This document shows positions 35,943-44,869 of a stretch of 64,000 nucleotides of DNA, piece by piece; the stretch's first letter is position 1, and every line of letters starts with the position of its first letter. Made by a program: the position numbers and the translations under genes. The stretch lies in NCBI GenBank assembly GCA_043808235.1, contig JAZDFC010000084.1, positions 107,203 through 171,202 on the forward strand, read 5' to 3'. This DNA comes from JAZDFC01 sp043808235. GTDB taxonomy: Bacteria > Bacteroidota > Ignavibacteria > Ignavibacteriales > Melioribacteraceae. Below the pieces are notes generated by a model. The model saw only the letters and a list, made by a program, of their open reading frames with translations, did no database searches and was not told the DNA's origin.

Positions 35943-36788
35943 TTATACTCCGGAGTATGCATTGAATCCACCGTCAACAGGAATTACAACTCCTGTAACA
36001 AACTTGGATAAATCGGAGACAAGATAGAGGAGCGTTCCGATTAATTCTTCGGGTTCGCCGAATCTGCCCATCGGCGTTCCAGCCATAATTTTATGACCGC
36101 GTGCCGTCAGCTCGCCGGTTTCTTTATCGGTTAATAAAAATCTATTTTGATCTGTAAGGAAAAATCCGGGCGCGATTGCATTTACGCGTATGTTCAATTT
36201 TGCAAAATGAACGGCAAGCCATTCGGTTAAATTATTGATACCTGCTTTCGCAGCTGAGTATGCCGGAATTTTTGTCAACGGTCTGTAAGAGTTCATCGAT
36301 GAAATATTAATTATCACTCCGCCTTTGCCCGCCATATCTTCAGCAAGGATCATTGTAGGTAAAACTGTACCTAGAAAATTCAAATCGAAAACTCTCCGGA
36401 ACCCTTCGATGTCCAATCCGAAAAATCCTTTTGATAATTCATCAAGATTTTCGTTCGATAAAAATTCCAATTGTGTCGTTGCAGTTGGCGCATTGCCGCC
36501 CGCCCCATTTATTAATATATCGAGCTTGCCAAATTTTTCATTCACTTCTTTTTTTGCCGCGATGAGAGTTTCTTTTTCCAAAACATTTGCAAACACACTG
36601 ATCGCTTGACCCGGATACAAATCCTTCACTTTCTTTGCAACCACATCCGCGTTTTCTTTTTTAAAATCGAGGATTGCAACTTTCGCTCCGACATCAGCGA
36701 GTCCAAGTGCGAAGTCTGTCCCAAGCACACCGCCACCGCCGGTAATCACACATACTTTTCCTTTGATATCATTCAACGAATATTTCAT
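35943..36788 (-). CDS. SDR-type D-mannonate oxidoreductase (fructuronate reductase)
   Basis: 281-residue short-chain dehydrogenase: NAD(P) loop TGGGGVLGTDFALGLAD, INGAGGNAPTATT, Ser and Tyr-Lys in ISSMNSYRPLTK and YSAAKAGI, and the insertion FDLNFLGTVLPTMI. The GGGGVLG loop and overall pattern match the YjmF/UxuB-like SDRs that reduce fructuronate to mannonate, which fits its place between the KDPG aldolase and kinase genes. The exact substrate is inferred from context. Confidence 0.82.
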   Translation of the reverse strand: MKYSLNDIKGKVCVITGGGGVLGTDFALGLADVGAKVAILDFKKENADVVAKKVKDLYPGQAISVFANVLEKETLIAAKKEVNEKFGKLDILINGAGGNAPTATTQLEFLSNENLDELSKGFFGLDIEGFRRVFDLNFLGTVLPTMILAEDMAGKGGVIINISSMNSYRPLTKIPAYSAAKAGINNLTEWLAVHFAKLNIRVNAIAPGFFLTDQNRFLLTDKETGELTARGHKIMAGTPMGRFGEPEELIGTLLYLVSDLSKFVTGVVIPVDGGFNAYSGV

Positions 36789-36806
36789 TTCGTAATCTCC
36801 AAAATT

Positions 36807-37448
36807 TTATGATGCTTCGTAAATACTGTTCACTATCAACCGTGCGTTCTCGGTCAACTTCGAATAGTTTTCATTTCTGATTGCTTCTTTATCGAGAAGA
36901 GCTGTACCGATTCCAACAGCACACGCGCCCGATTTGAGCCAGTCACCGGCATTTGTTAAATTCACTCCGCCTGTAGGCATCATTTTCAAATGGGGCATCG
37001 GTGCAAGAACAGCTTTGAAGAAAGCCATCCCGAGAATATCAGCCGGAAAAACTTTTATAATATCCGCACCGGCTTCCCACGCAGCTTGAATTTCCGTAGG
37101 CGTAAAACAACCCGGCATTGCAGGCACTTCAAACTGGTGCGCGGTTTCAATAATTTCCTTTTTGAAAATCGGGCTTACAACATACTTTGCCCCTGCATTG
37201 ATTGCATCTTCGGCTACTTGCACTGTTAACACCGAGCCTACGCCGAGGATAATTCTTTTATCAAGTACCTTCGACATTTGTTCAATCAATTGAATTGCAT
37301 TCGGGACTGTCATCGTAATTTCGGTAACAGTAACACCACCTTCGGCAAGCGCTTCGATAATTCTTCTTAATTTATCTGCTTCCTTTACACGAAGAACGGC
37401 AACGGCTTTCTTTTCTAAAATTGAATTGAGTATTTCTTTTCTATCCAT
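36807..37448 (-). CDS. kdgA: 2-dehydro-3-deoxy-phosphogluconate (KDPG) aldolase
   Basis: 213 residues, full length. Class I aldolase signatures: VTVTEITMTVPNA (Glu), GAKYVVSPIF, MPGCFTPTEIQAAWEAGAD, Schiff-base Lys in IIKVFPADILG, and PTGGVNLTNAGDWLKSGA. Splits KDPG into pyruvate and glyceraldehyde 3-phosphate, the last step of galacturonate breakdown. Its start follows the uxaE stop by one base. Confidence 0.94.
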   Translation of the reverse strand: MDRKEILNSILEKKAVAVLRVKEADKLRRIIEALAEGGVTVTEITMTVPNAIQLIEQMSKVLDKRIILGVGSVLTVQVAEDAINAGAKYVVSPIFKKEIIETAHQFEVPAMPGCFTPTEIQAAWEAGADIIKVFPADILGMAFFKAVLAPMPHLKMMPTGGVNLTNAGDWLKSGACAVGIGTALLDKEAIRNENYSKLTENARLIVNSIYEAS

Positions 37449-37449
37449 A

Positions 37450-39012
37450 TTAATTAAACGGTTCCAGATGTTTATGAAAATGCTTAATTATAAAATTGTA
37501 ATGTGTCGCTTCGTTCTCTTTAAGGCAAGTAATAATTTTATCTTTAAAAAGAAATTCGCCGTTTTCTTTTTTCGTTGATAACACTTTTCCAAAAGTTACG
37601 TGGAGAATTTGTCTTCCGTCAACCGAATCGAATAACCCGAGGAGTTCTGCATCGGAATAATCATTAGCATTTTTTACTCGTTTTATATCTGCCGATACAT
37701 GATAACTTTTCTTCTCTTCTTCGTATAAGCCAGTAGCAAAATTGAATATTTCTCTGAACAAATCGGGAGATTTTGCCGCTACAACTCTAAGCGCTTCGAG
37801 ATAACTTGTTCCTGCTGTTTTAACATGTGTTACTGCTTCCCTCAACAAACCAATTACTTTATATACTGAAAACTTATCACTGCCGGAGTGAAGACTGATT
37901 TTGTAATTGCCAAAATGTTTTACTACCGCGAGATGTTTTTTGTATTCCGTTTTGAATAAATCGAGATCTCCTTTATAATCGATTCCTTTCTCGAATGAAC
38001 CTACGAAACGCGGTGCGAGACTAATGAATTTAACGCCGAGTCTTATTAATTCACTTACGACAAAATAGTGCTCGAATGGTGAAGTAACAGATTCGGTTTC
38101 ATCTACCGAGACTTCTACTTCATACTTACCTTCTGTGCCTTTCGTCTTCAAGTGTTCATACATTTTTTTAATATGTGCAATCGCTTTGCCGTACTTAGCC
38201 AGCGCCTTAAGAATATCCAATCTGGATATGTTTAAAATAAATTCATCTGAAATTATTATTTCTTTATTTGTATATCGGCTCTCCGCATCCGACGGTGAAT
38301 CTTTTAATTCGCTCCAAGGCAACTTTGCAACATTTTCAGTCAGTTCCGATTCGGAATAATTATCCGCTTCGTTATCAACATGTTCGCCGGGATCGAATGT
38401 GAACATCGTGAATCCAGCAGCAAGTAAATAATCTATATCGGCGGGAGTTTTAAGATGATCGCCGTCCGAACCGAATCCGTCTTTATATCCTTCCTGAAAT
38501 ACAGCCCAAACTGCTGCGTCCATTACTTCGTCGGGAGTTCTATTAGTTCGAGTTAATTCCCGGATTGATTGCTGTGCTAAAATGGGTTTAAATTTTGTGC
38601 CAGCCAGAGATCTAATATGACCGGCATTTGCAAAACCGATACGGTCGCCGCACCCGAATGAATTATTTAATCCAAGTGGAACAGCAATAGTGTATTTAAA
38701 AATATTTTGTAATGATTTTCTGTTCTTCGTAGTGAGCGGACATTTTTTTATATTCAAAGACTCTTTGCTGTTCGAAAAATTAATTGAGGTTCCCTCAAAT
38801 TGTTCGGAAAGTTTATTATCGCTTCTATCCGAAATTATATATAATATTTTTTCAGAATTCGCTTTACCGATAAAAAAAACGCAGCCGTTATTCTTCGCTA
38901 TAGATGAAGTATAAACTTGAATATCATTGTTAATTCCTACAGTTACATCATGCATTTCACCGACTAAGGTTTCATTAGTTAAGATTTTTGTAAAAAGTTC
39001 TGTAAGTTCCAT
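37450..39012 (-). CDS. uxaE: Tagaturonate/fructuronate epimerase
   Basis: 520 residues resembling the UxaE family (PF16257): IAVPLGLNNSFGCGDRIGFA, EGYKDGFGSDGDHLKTPADI, GFTMFTFDPGEHVDNEAD, KYEVEVSVDETESVTSPFEH and ISLHSGSDKFSVYKVI are typical. The many His/Asp/Glu in these blocks fit a metal site. It converts tagaturonate from UxaC to fructuronate, a bypass of the tagaturonate reductase/altronate dehydratase route; neither of those genes is in the window. Starts 12 bp after the uxaC stop. Confidence 0.9.
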   Translation of the reverse strand: MELTELFTKILTNETLVGEMHDVTVGINNDIQVYTSSIAKNNGCVFFIGKANSEKILYIISDRSDNKLSEQFEGTSINFSNSKESLNIKKCPLTTKNRKSLQNIFKYTIAVPLGLNNSFGCGDRIGFANAGHIRSLAGTKFKPILAQQSIRELTRTNRTPDEVMDAAVWAVFQEGYKDGFGSDGDHLKTPADIDYLLAAGFTMFTFDPGEHVDNEADNYSESELTENVAKLPWSELKDSPSDAESRYTNKEIIISDEFILNISRLDILKALAKYGKAIAHIKKMYEHLKTKGTEGKYEVEVSVDETESVTSPFEHYFVVSELIRLGVKFISLAPRFVGSFEKGIDYKGDLDLFKTEYKKHLAVVKHFGNYKISLHSGSDKFSVYKVIGLLREAVTHVKTAGTSYLEALRVVAAKSPDLFREIFNFATGLYEEEKKSYHVSADIKRVKNANDYSDAELLGLFDSVDGRQILHVTFGKVLSTKKENGEFLFKDKIITCLKENEATHYNFIIKHFHKHLEPFN

Positions 39013-39024
39013 TTATGAACGCCT

Positions 39025-40437
39025 TTAAAGTTTGTATGTTTTTTTCGATAAATTGTATGCTAAATCTTGAGCAATCGAATGAGCCTCCTCAAGAGAAATG
39101 ATATGTCGCGCAACAAGCTCCGCGAGGAAATTCGAATCTACGCGCCGGGCGAGATCATGCCGTGCCGGTATTGAAATAAATGCACGTGTATCGTCAATAA
39201 ATCCAACAGTATTATAGAATCCGGCGGTTTCAGTTACCATTGATCTGTATCGAACCATTCCTTCAATACTGTCGTGGAACCACCATGCCGGTCCGAGTTT
39301 CATAGCGGGATAATGACCGGCTAACGGGGCAAGTTCTCGCGAATAACTTGTTTCATCCAAAGTAAAAACGATAACAGTTAGTTTGGAATTGTTGCCATAT
39401 TTATTTAACAACTCTTTTAAATTATTTGTGTATTCGGTTTGGGCAGGAATATCGGCACCTTTATCCGGGCCAAACCTTTCAAAAATTACTTTGTTGTGAT
39501 TACGATAAGCCCCCGGATGAATCATCATAATCAATCCGTCTTCAATGCTCATCCTCGCCATTTCCATTAATATGTTTGCTGTAAACAAGGCCGCATCGTC
39601 AGCTGTTGCAATTCCCTTCAATGCTTTTTGGAAAATCACATCCGCTTCTTTTTCACTCAACTCATGTGTGTGTGGAGAATAGATTCCGTGATCTGTAGCG
39701 GTTGCGCCGTTTTCAAGAAAATACTTTCGGCGATTTTCGAGGGCAGAAATAAATTTTTTGTACGAGGTAATTTCTTCACCGGTTAATTCGCCGAGAGCTT
39801 TAATATTTGAATGCCAATTATTTGCCAGTAGTTCCGTTACAGAATCTGGACGAAAACTCGGAATTACTTTCCCTTTCATTCCGCTTTCTCTAATTTTTTT
39901 GTGAGGCGAGAGCGAGTCGGTTGCTGCGTCGGTAGTAGCTAAAACTTCAATTTTAAATTTCTCAAATAACACACGCGGTAAAAACTCCGGCGAGTTAGTT
40001 TTCTCGTTCAACTCGTCGTAAATTTTCAGTGCATTATTCCCGTTCAACTTTTCTTTGATTCCAAAGACGACATTAAATTCATAGTCTAACCACACTCCCG
40101 ATGGAGTGCCGTTAAATAAATAATAATTCTCTCCGAATTTTTGCCAGATTTTCCGGGCATCGGTTTCTATCGGGGTACCATCAACCGTCGGGATTCCAAG
40201 CGATTCCAACGAGATACCTTGTGAATATAGCATGCGGAATAAGTAGTGATCGGGAATTAAAAAAAGTTGAGTGGGGTGCGGGAGTGGTTTATTCTCGGCA
40301 AATATATTTGGGTCAACATGACCATGAGGACTTATAATGGGTAAATCTCGAATGGACAAATAAATGTCTCGAGCTATATTTCGTATCGAAGGATCCGGAT
40401 CAAAAAATCTGTCTTCGTGGAGTTTATATTCAGCCAA
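39025..40437 (-). CDS. uxaC: Glucuronate/galacturonate isomerase
   Basis: 470 residues, full length, amidohydrolase fold. Motifs: LPIISPHGHVDP (metal-binding His pair), LATTDAATDSL, VIPSFRPD, LMMIHPGAYRNHN and GFIDDTRAFISIPARHDLARR. Isomerises galacturonate to tagaturonate and glucuronate to fructuronate. First gene of the sugar-acid block, preceded by a 423-bp region with a LacI-type site. Confidence 0.96.
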   Translation of the reverse strand: MAEYKLHEDRFFDPDPSIRNIARDIYLSIRDLPIISPHGHVDPNIFAENKPLPHPTQLFLIPDHYLFRMLYSQGISLESLGIPTVDGTPIETDARKIWQKFGENYYLFNGTPSGVWLDYEFNVVFGIKEKLNGNNALKIYDELNEKTNSPEFLPRVLFEKFKIEVLATTDAATDSLSPHKKIRESGMKGKVIPSFRPDSVTELLANNWHSNIKALGELTGEEITSYKKFISALENRRKYFLENGATATDHGIYSPHTHELSEKEADVIFQKALKGIATADDAALFTANILMEMARMSIEDGLIMMIHPGAYRNHNKVIFERFGPDKGADIPAQTEYTNNLKELLNKYGNNSKLTVIVFTLDETSYSRELAPLAGHYPAMKLGPAWWFHDSIEGMVRYRSMVTETAGFYNTVGFIDDTRAFISIPARHDLARRVDSNFLAELVARHIISLEEAHSIAQDLAYNLSKKTYKL

Positions 40438-40597
40438 GTGATTCTTCCTAATATCTATTATTAATATGAATTATTTTCCAAAAGAGATTTAAATTCCTGT
40501 TCCAGTTAAAGTTCAGTGTTGAAATTCTAACAAAGTACTGTAATCGAAAGATAAAAAAACTTGCTAATTTCGATAATTCCGCGCCTTTAAGGATAAA

Positions 40598-40609
40598 GTA
40601 ATCGATTAA
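40598..40609. promoter_or_regulatory. Candidate LacI-type operator before uxaC
   Basis: GTAATCGATTAA, containing the perfect palindrome TAATCGATTA. On the minus strand ATGATTTTA precedes it directly, exactly as before the tandem sites of the TonB receptor. A TTGACA (minus strand, near 40650) lies upstream. The rest of 40438-40860 is AT-rich between divergent genes and holds nothing else I can support. Confidence 0.6.
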
Positions 40610-40860
40610 GTAAAATCATCATTTGTAACTTAGATAATGGGAAAATAAATGTCAACCCATAATTTAAAAAAAGTACTTCTCTAAACAAGCCTTACATTAC
40701 TGAGTAAAGACTTTTAAAATAAAAAAAATTTCTTGGCTTGTTTATTATATCTAACTAACCAATCAATCCGCTCAATTATTTTGCCATGATAAAGAATTCA
40801 TAAAGAGGATAATTTTTCATAATTTTGGCCACATTTTTTTTAATTATAGGATTCTTGTAC

Positions 40861-41727
40861 ATGAAATACTTTCCAAAAAATTATTTGTCCGGTTTTATTG
40901 TAACTGTTCTGCTTTCAGGATTACTTACTAACTGCGGTAACCAAGGAAATAAGAATGATGAATTAAAGGGAATGGACAAATCGAAAGTAACAGAAGAAAC
41001 ACTAAACCAGGCCGATGTAATTGAGCAAGCGTTAAATGATGTAGAAAAATTAGACACGGAGATTAGTCAAAACAGTAAAGATGCGAGATTATATAAAAAC
41101 AGAAGCGAAGCTAAAGAAAAATTGCGCGACTTTACAGGCGCGCTTGAAGATATACAAAAAGCTATCGAATTAAATCCCAATGATCCGGGAATTCTTATAA
41201 AACGCGGCGAAATTAAAACCGATATGAATGATTATCAGGGAGCTATTGCTGATTTTAACAAAGCGCTTGAAATGACACCGGGAAACCTTGATGCTTACCG
41301 CGGACGTGGCACCGCAAAAGCCAAACTGAATGATTATAAAGGAGTGATTGAAGATTTCACTAAAATAATTGAACGGGACGCAGCAGATAACTACGTTTAT
41401 CGCGTGCGTGGTAATGCTTACCTTTGGGAAAACGAATACAATAAAGCTATTGAAGATTATTCAAAAGCTATTGAGAAGAATCTGTCGGATGCTAAAGCTT
41501 ACAACGGACGCGGATTTGCAAGACTCTGGCAAAAAGATTACCCCGGCGCATTAACGGATTATCAAAAGGCTCTTGAACTTAATTTAGTGGATGGCGAGGT
41601 TTATCTGGGACTTGGTCATGCTAAATATCATACAGGTAATCAGGAAGGAGCTTGTGAAGCCTGGAAGCAAGCCGCTGCACTCGGAGAAATAAAGGCTGAA
41701 GAATTAATTAAAGAAAATTGTAAATAA
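40861..41727 (+). CDS. TPR-repeat lipoprotein
   Basis: About 288 residues. Signal peptide with lipobox LLTNC (MKYFPKNYLSGFIVTVLLSG...), a short charged linker, then about six tetratricopeptide repeats, each with the pattern seen in DFTGALEDIQKAIELNPND or EYNKAIEDYSKAIEKNLSD, and a final Sel1-like unit EGACEAWKQAAALGEIKAEE. Probably a periplasmic or outer-membrane scaffold. ATG 40861 has AGGA upstream; a TTG 12 codons earlier is unlikely. Confidence 0.88.
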   Translation: MKYFPKNYLSGFIVTVLLSGLLTNCGNQGNKNDELKGMDKSKVTEETLNQADVIEQALNDVEKLDTEISQNSKDARLYKNRSEAKEKLRDFTGALEDIQKAIELNPNDPGILIKRGEIKTDMNDYQGAIADFNKALEMTPGNLDAYRGRGTAKAKLNDYKGVIEDFTKIIERDAADNYVYRVRGNAYLWENEYNKAIEDYSKAIEKNLSDAKAYNGRGFARLWQKDYPGALTDYQKALELNLVDGEVYLGLGHAKYHTGNQEGACEAWKQAAALGEIKAEELIKENCK

Positions 41728-41745
41728 ATTTTTACGAGGATAATT

Positions 41746-41976
41746 ATGCAAAAACAATTTGCCGGTGAAATTAAAATGCTTAATACCTTGTATTCGGAAA
41801 TGGTTGAAGCCATATTAAATAAACCCGATACGGCAGATTATGAAAAAGCCAGGATCTATTTTGAAAATGTAGTTGCGCATATGAACAAATGGACTTCATT
41901 AGTAAATCAGATAAAGAAACAACTTGAGGAGAGAGATTCAACGCTCGACTTGAGCACTGATAATCCACCCGTTTAA
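41746..41976 (+). CDS. Small hypothetical protein downstream of TPR lipoprotein
   Basis: 76 residues, helical and charged (MQKQFAGEIKMLNTLYSEMV, KARIYFENVVAHMNKWTSLV), with no signal peptide or recognised family. It starts 18 bp after the TPR stop with a good GAGGATAATT ribosome binding site, so it is probably co-expressed with the TPR lipoprotein. Confidence 0.65.
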   Translation: MQKQFAGEIKMLNTLYSEMVEAILNKPDTADYEKARIYFENVVAHMNKWTSLVNQIKKQLEERDSTLDLSTDNPPV

Positions 41977-41983
41977 AATTTTT

Positions 41984-42475
41984 TTATTTCCCCCATTTTA
42001 ATATTTCAAGCCGGACTCGCGAGATTCCGGCTTTAAGCATATCAAGTTCTCTAGCGCTTGCGTAAGACAAATCAATTATTCTATCGGGATGGTAAGGGAA
42101 CCTGTCGTTAATTCTAATTATAACCGATTTATTATTTGACAAATCAACTACCCGGATAATTGTCCCGAACGGATATTCTCCATGTGCGGCAGTAAATTCA
42201 TACATGTTGAATAATTCGCCGTTCGCTGCTCTCCTACCATGATATTTATCCGCATAGTACGAAGCAATACCCTCCACACTTTCCAGAATATCGTTCCTTG
42301 AATACTTGTCATATTTTTCCGGATTGGCGCTGGGAATATTATTATTACTCTCCTTTTCATTAGCAAACCTCGGGGATGAACTACATGCCACCAATAACAA
42401 TAATACGATTATAAATATTATCCCATTTTTTATAGCTATCCCTCTCTTATAAAAAATTGACTTCCGGAAATTCAT
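41984..42475 (-). CDS. RlpA-like lipoprotein (double-psi beta-barrel)
   Basis: About 163 residues. Lipobox LLVACSSS after a hydrophobic stretch, a linker, then a RlpA/DPBB domain: GIASYYADKYHGRRAANGELF, FTAAHGEYPFGTIIRVVDL, SVIIRINDRFPYHPDRIIDLS. Family members act on septal peptidoglycan as lytic transglycosylases. The SPOR domain of Escherichia RlpA is absent. ATG 42475 (MNFRKSIF) is chosen over an upstream TTG. Confidence 0.88.
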   Translation of the reverse strand: MNFRKSIFYKRGIAIKNGIIFIIVLLLLVACSSSPRFANEKESNNNIPSANPEKYDKYSRNDILESVEGIASYYADKYHGRRAANGELFNMYEFTAAHGEYPFGTIIRVVDLSNNKSVIIRINDRFPYHPDRIIDLSYASARELDMLKAGISRVRLEILKWGK

Positions 42476-42499
42476 AATAAGCAAAACTCTTTCCCTATA

Positions 42500-43090
42500 T
42501 TAAAAAATATCCCAATCTCTAAATTTTAGCACTTTACCATCATACGGATCAACAATAATTTCTTGTCCGCTCGCCTTATAAGCCTCGCCGGAGCCTAACT
42601 CGCGGGTCGTTGATAAAATATGCCATACATATTTTCCCAGATCTGACGACCACCTGAAAGCGGTATCCCATGGTTTAATACCTTTTGCCAATTTTTCGCG
42701 GAGAGCAATGTCAACAGCTTGTTCTTTTGTGATATTAAATTGGCATTCTGTTGGCTCTTCAACACAATTAGGAATGCCGGCTATATCAAAGTCTTCAACG
42801 ATATTACCTTTTTCATCAAGAGTAAAATAAACTTGTTCGTTTATATAATCCATTTCGACCATTCTAAGAACGTAATACATATGATAATATGGGGGCGCCG
42901 CCTTCGTTCTTACATAGTCGGGATAAATAAAGTCATCAAAAAAATCCTGACCCGCAGTAGAAATTATAAATTTATCTGCCGCCTCAACAATATAGGCCGG
43001 GATATTGTTTTCCAATCTTTTGTCGCAGTTGCTGCATGTACATGAATAAAATGAAAGAGCCAACAATATTATGCTTAAAAATTTTACCAT
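42500..43090 (-). CDS. Predicted lipoprotein with PepSY-like C-terminus
   Basis: 196 residues. N-terminus MVKFLSIILLALSFYSCTCSNC gives a signal peptide with a Cys-rich cleavage region. The C-terminal part NITKEQAVDIALREKLAKGI followed by EIIVDPYDGKVLKF resembles a PepSY repeat. Central region contains PPYYHMYYVLRMVEMDYI. No specific function can be assigned. Lies 15 bp upstream of the RlpA-like gene's extended frame in the same direction, perhaps one unit. Confidence 0.6.
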   Translation of the reverse strand: MVKFLSIILLALSFYSCTCSNCDKRLENNIPAYIVEAADKFIISTAGQDFFDDFIYPDYVRTKAAPPYYHMYYVLRMVEMDYINEQVYFTLDEKGNIVEDFDIAGIPNCVEEPTECQFNITKEQAVDIALREKLAKGIKPWDTAFRWSSDLGKYVWHILSTTRELGSGEAYKASGQEIIVDPYDGKVLKFRDWDIF

Positions 43091-43290
43091 TATTTCCCCG
43101 CTTTTGTTTTTTCTGATAATTATTGATTATAGTTTTAGTATTTTACACAGTAATAAAATTTGTACTTTTTCCCAAAAGTATAATATCTTGTAAATAGTTT
43201 TAGAATTAAATTTCTTTCGGATATTAACTATTTGGAAAATATTTTCGATAGTACATCAGTATAATAGTAAAAAAATAGGATTCTGTTGTT

Positions 43291-43692
43291 ATGGCAGATG
43301 AAAAGAAAAGACCCAAATTGCTTGTCGTTGAAGACGATTATGAAAATCAAAAATTCTTGCAGATATTTTTAAAACGCAAATTTGAACTGGAATTATGCGA
43401 TTCTTCCGATACATTCTACGAAAAACTGAATCATAGCAAGTTCGATATTATTCTTATGGATATTTCTCTACGGGGCAAAAAAGACGGATTGCAATTAACC
43501 AAAGAGTTGCGCGAACTGCCGGAATACAAGGAACTTCCAATAGTAGGGTTGTCCGCCCACGCTTTTCAACGCGATAAAGATAACGCTTACAATGCCGGCG
43601 TTGATGTATTCCTAACAAAACCTGTCCAGAACGATGTTTTAATGGACACACTCGTCAAAACACTCGAAGAAAAAAGCGGGATAAAAGTATAA
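43291..43692 (+). CDS. Single-domain response regulator
   Basis: 133 residues forming one receiver domain: KLLVVEDDYENQKFLQIFL (acidic pair), phospho-acceptor Asp in FDIILMDISLRGKKDGLQL, Ser/Ala in IVGLSAHAFQRDKDNAY, and Lys in VFLTKPVQ. No output domain. The partner kinase is not adjacent. A terminator follows. Confidence 0.9.
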   Translation: MADEKKRPKLLVVEDDYENQKFLQIFLKRKFELELCDSSDTFYEKLNHSKFDIILMDISLRGKKDGLQLTKELRELPEYKELPIVGLSAHAFQRDKDNAYNAGVDVFLTKPVQNDVLMDTLVKTLEEKSGIKV

Positions 43693-43713
43693 TCTGCTCA
43701 CTAATAATTTTAA

Positions 43714-43746
43714 AGGGGGTCCTCGCTCGGGACCTCTTTTATTTTT
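43714..43746 (+). terminator. Rho-independent terminator after the response regulator
   Basis: Stem AGGGGGTCC / GGGACCTCT around TCGCTC, followed by TTTTATTTTT. Confidence 0.8.
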
Positions 43747-43839
43747 AAAACTCCAAAATTATCAAGTCCATACTGTAACAATTTTTTTGTTAAGATCGTC
43801 TAAAAACTTGAAAACTGTAATATCTTGGAGAATACCTAA

Positions 43840-44730
43840 ATGAAAAAATTATTTGCATTGCTTTTTATCGCTTTTTTCGGATTTTATAACCTCAGCTTAG
43901 CACAAGACGATTCAACATGGGTTGATGAGGAAGAAGATTTCTCTGATTCCTGGGAGAATGATTGGAACGTTGATTTGTGGGATTGGTATGCATATTCAAG
44001 TCCCACAATCGAATTAAGTTATGGCCTCGGCGAACCAAAGCATAAAAAATTCGGATCGGATTTTTCAAAGACGGGACTTGCAGAAATAAAACTTGGATAT
44101 ACCACAATCGACGTTTATGAAGAGGATTTTCTTATTGAGCTGGATGAAAGATATATCGTATTCTCGAACATTGCTACAAAACTCCAATCGGAAAAGAGGG
44201 ACTCTAACCTGGATTCTGATTTATGGCGATTTGGATTTGGGAAAAAAACCGGTTACGGGTATGCCATGGGATTCGTTTCGTTAATACCGTATAACGACAA
44301 CGCAATAATTTGGTCGCGGTTAAAAATGAAGGAATATCCGGAACAGGTAAACGACACTCAAATTCTTGACAGATATAACGAATCATTCAGGTTTGGTTCG
44401 ACTACCGAAGGCGGTGTAAAACTTCAATTAGGATCAGTTTTATCGCTCAATGCTGGTTACGAGGGTGCTGTGGTTTTTCCGCGCCATTTGGTATGGAAAT
44501 ATCTCGGAAGCGCTATCCTCGAAGAAATTGCAACCGGTGCCGTTGACCATTTTATAAAAGATGTTATTGATGAATCGCCAGCAGCGGGTCCAATAATTTA
44601 TGCGCTTTTGAGAAATGGAATTTCGTTTGCATTTTATTCTTTAAGAAGAGATGACATGAATTGGCCGTTTGCTACGGAGACTCCGCTAACCTACGAAACT
44701 TTTAAATTTGGAATGACATTTACATTTTAA
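43840..44730 (+). CDS. Putative outer-membrane beta-barrel protein, function unknown
   Basis: 296 residues: signal peptide (MKKLFALLFIAFFGFYNLSLAQ), an acidic stretch (WVDEEEDFSDSWENDW), then alternating strands such as PTIELSYGLGEP, LAEIKLGYTTIDVY and GVKLQLGSVLSLNAGYEG, ending in TFKFGMTFTF with a terminal Phe typical of outer-membrane barrels. No named family recognised. Followed by a strong terminator. Confidence 0.7.
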   Translation: MKKLFALLFIAFFGFYNLSLAQDDSTWVDEEEDFSDSWENDWNVDLWDWYAYSSPTIELSYGLGEPKHKKFGSDFSKTGLAEIKLGYTTIDVYEEDFLIELDERYIVFSNIATKLQSEKRDSNLDSDLWRFGFGKKTGYGYAMGFVSLIPYNDNAIIWSRLKMKEYPEQVNDTQILDRYNESFRFGSTTEGGVKLQLGSVLSLNAGYEGAVVFPRHLVWKYLGSAILEEIATGAVDHFIKDVIDESPAAGPIIYALLRNGISFAFYSLRRDDMNWPFATETPLTYETFKFGMTFTF

Positions 44731-44754
44731 GAAAATAAATTTTTATCTATTTTC

Positions 44755-44794
44755 AAAAAGCGTACAATACGTCTGTACGCTTTTTGTTTTTTTT
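44755..44794 (+). terminator. Rho-independent terminator after the barrel gene
   Basis: Perfect 12-bp arms AAAAAGCGTACA (44755-44766) and TGTACGCTTTTT (44774-44785) with a 7-nt loop, then TTTTG and an eight-T run. Confidence 0.92.
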
Positions 44795-44869
44795 GAAAAC
44801 TCTTCTCGCTTCTTACCATTGTTATTATTTATTAAATTAGCTTATCACTTTTACAATTCTAATTGCCCT

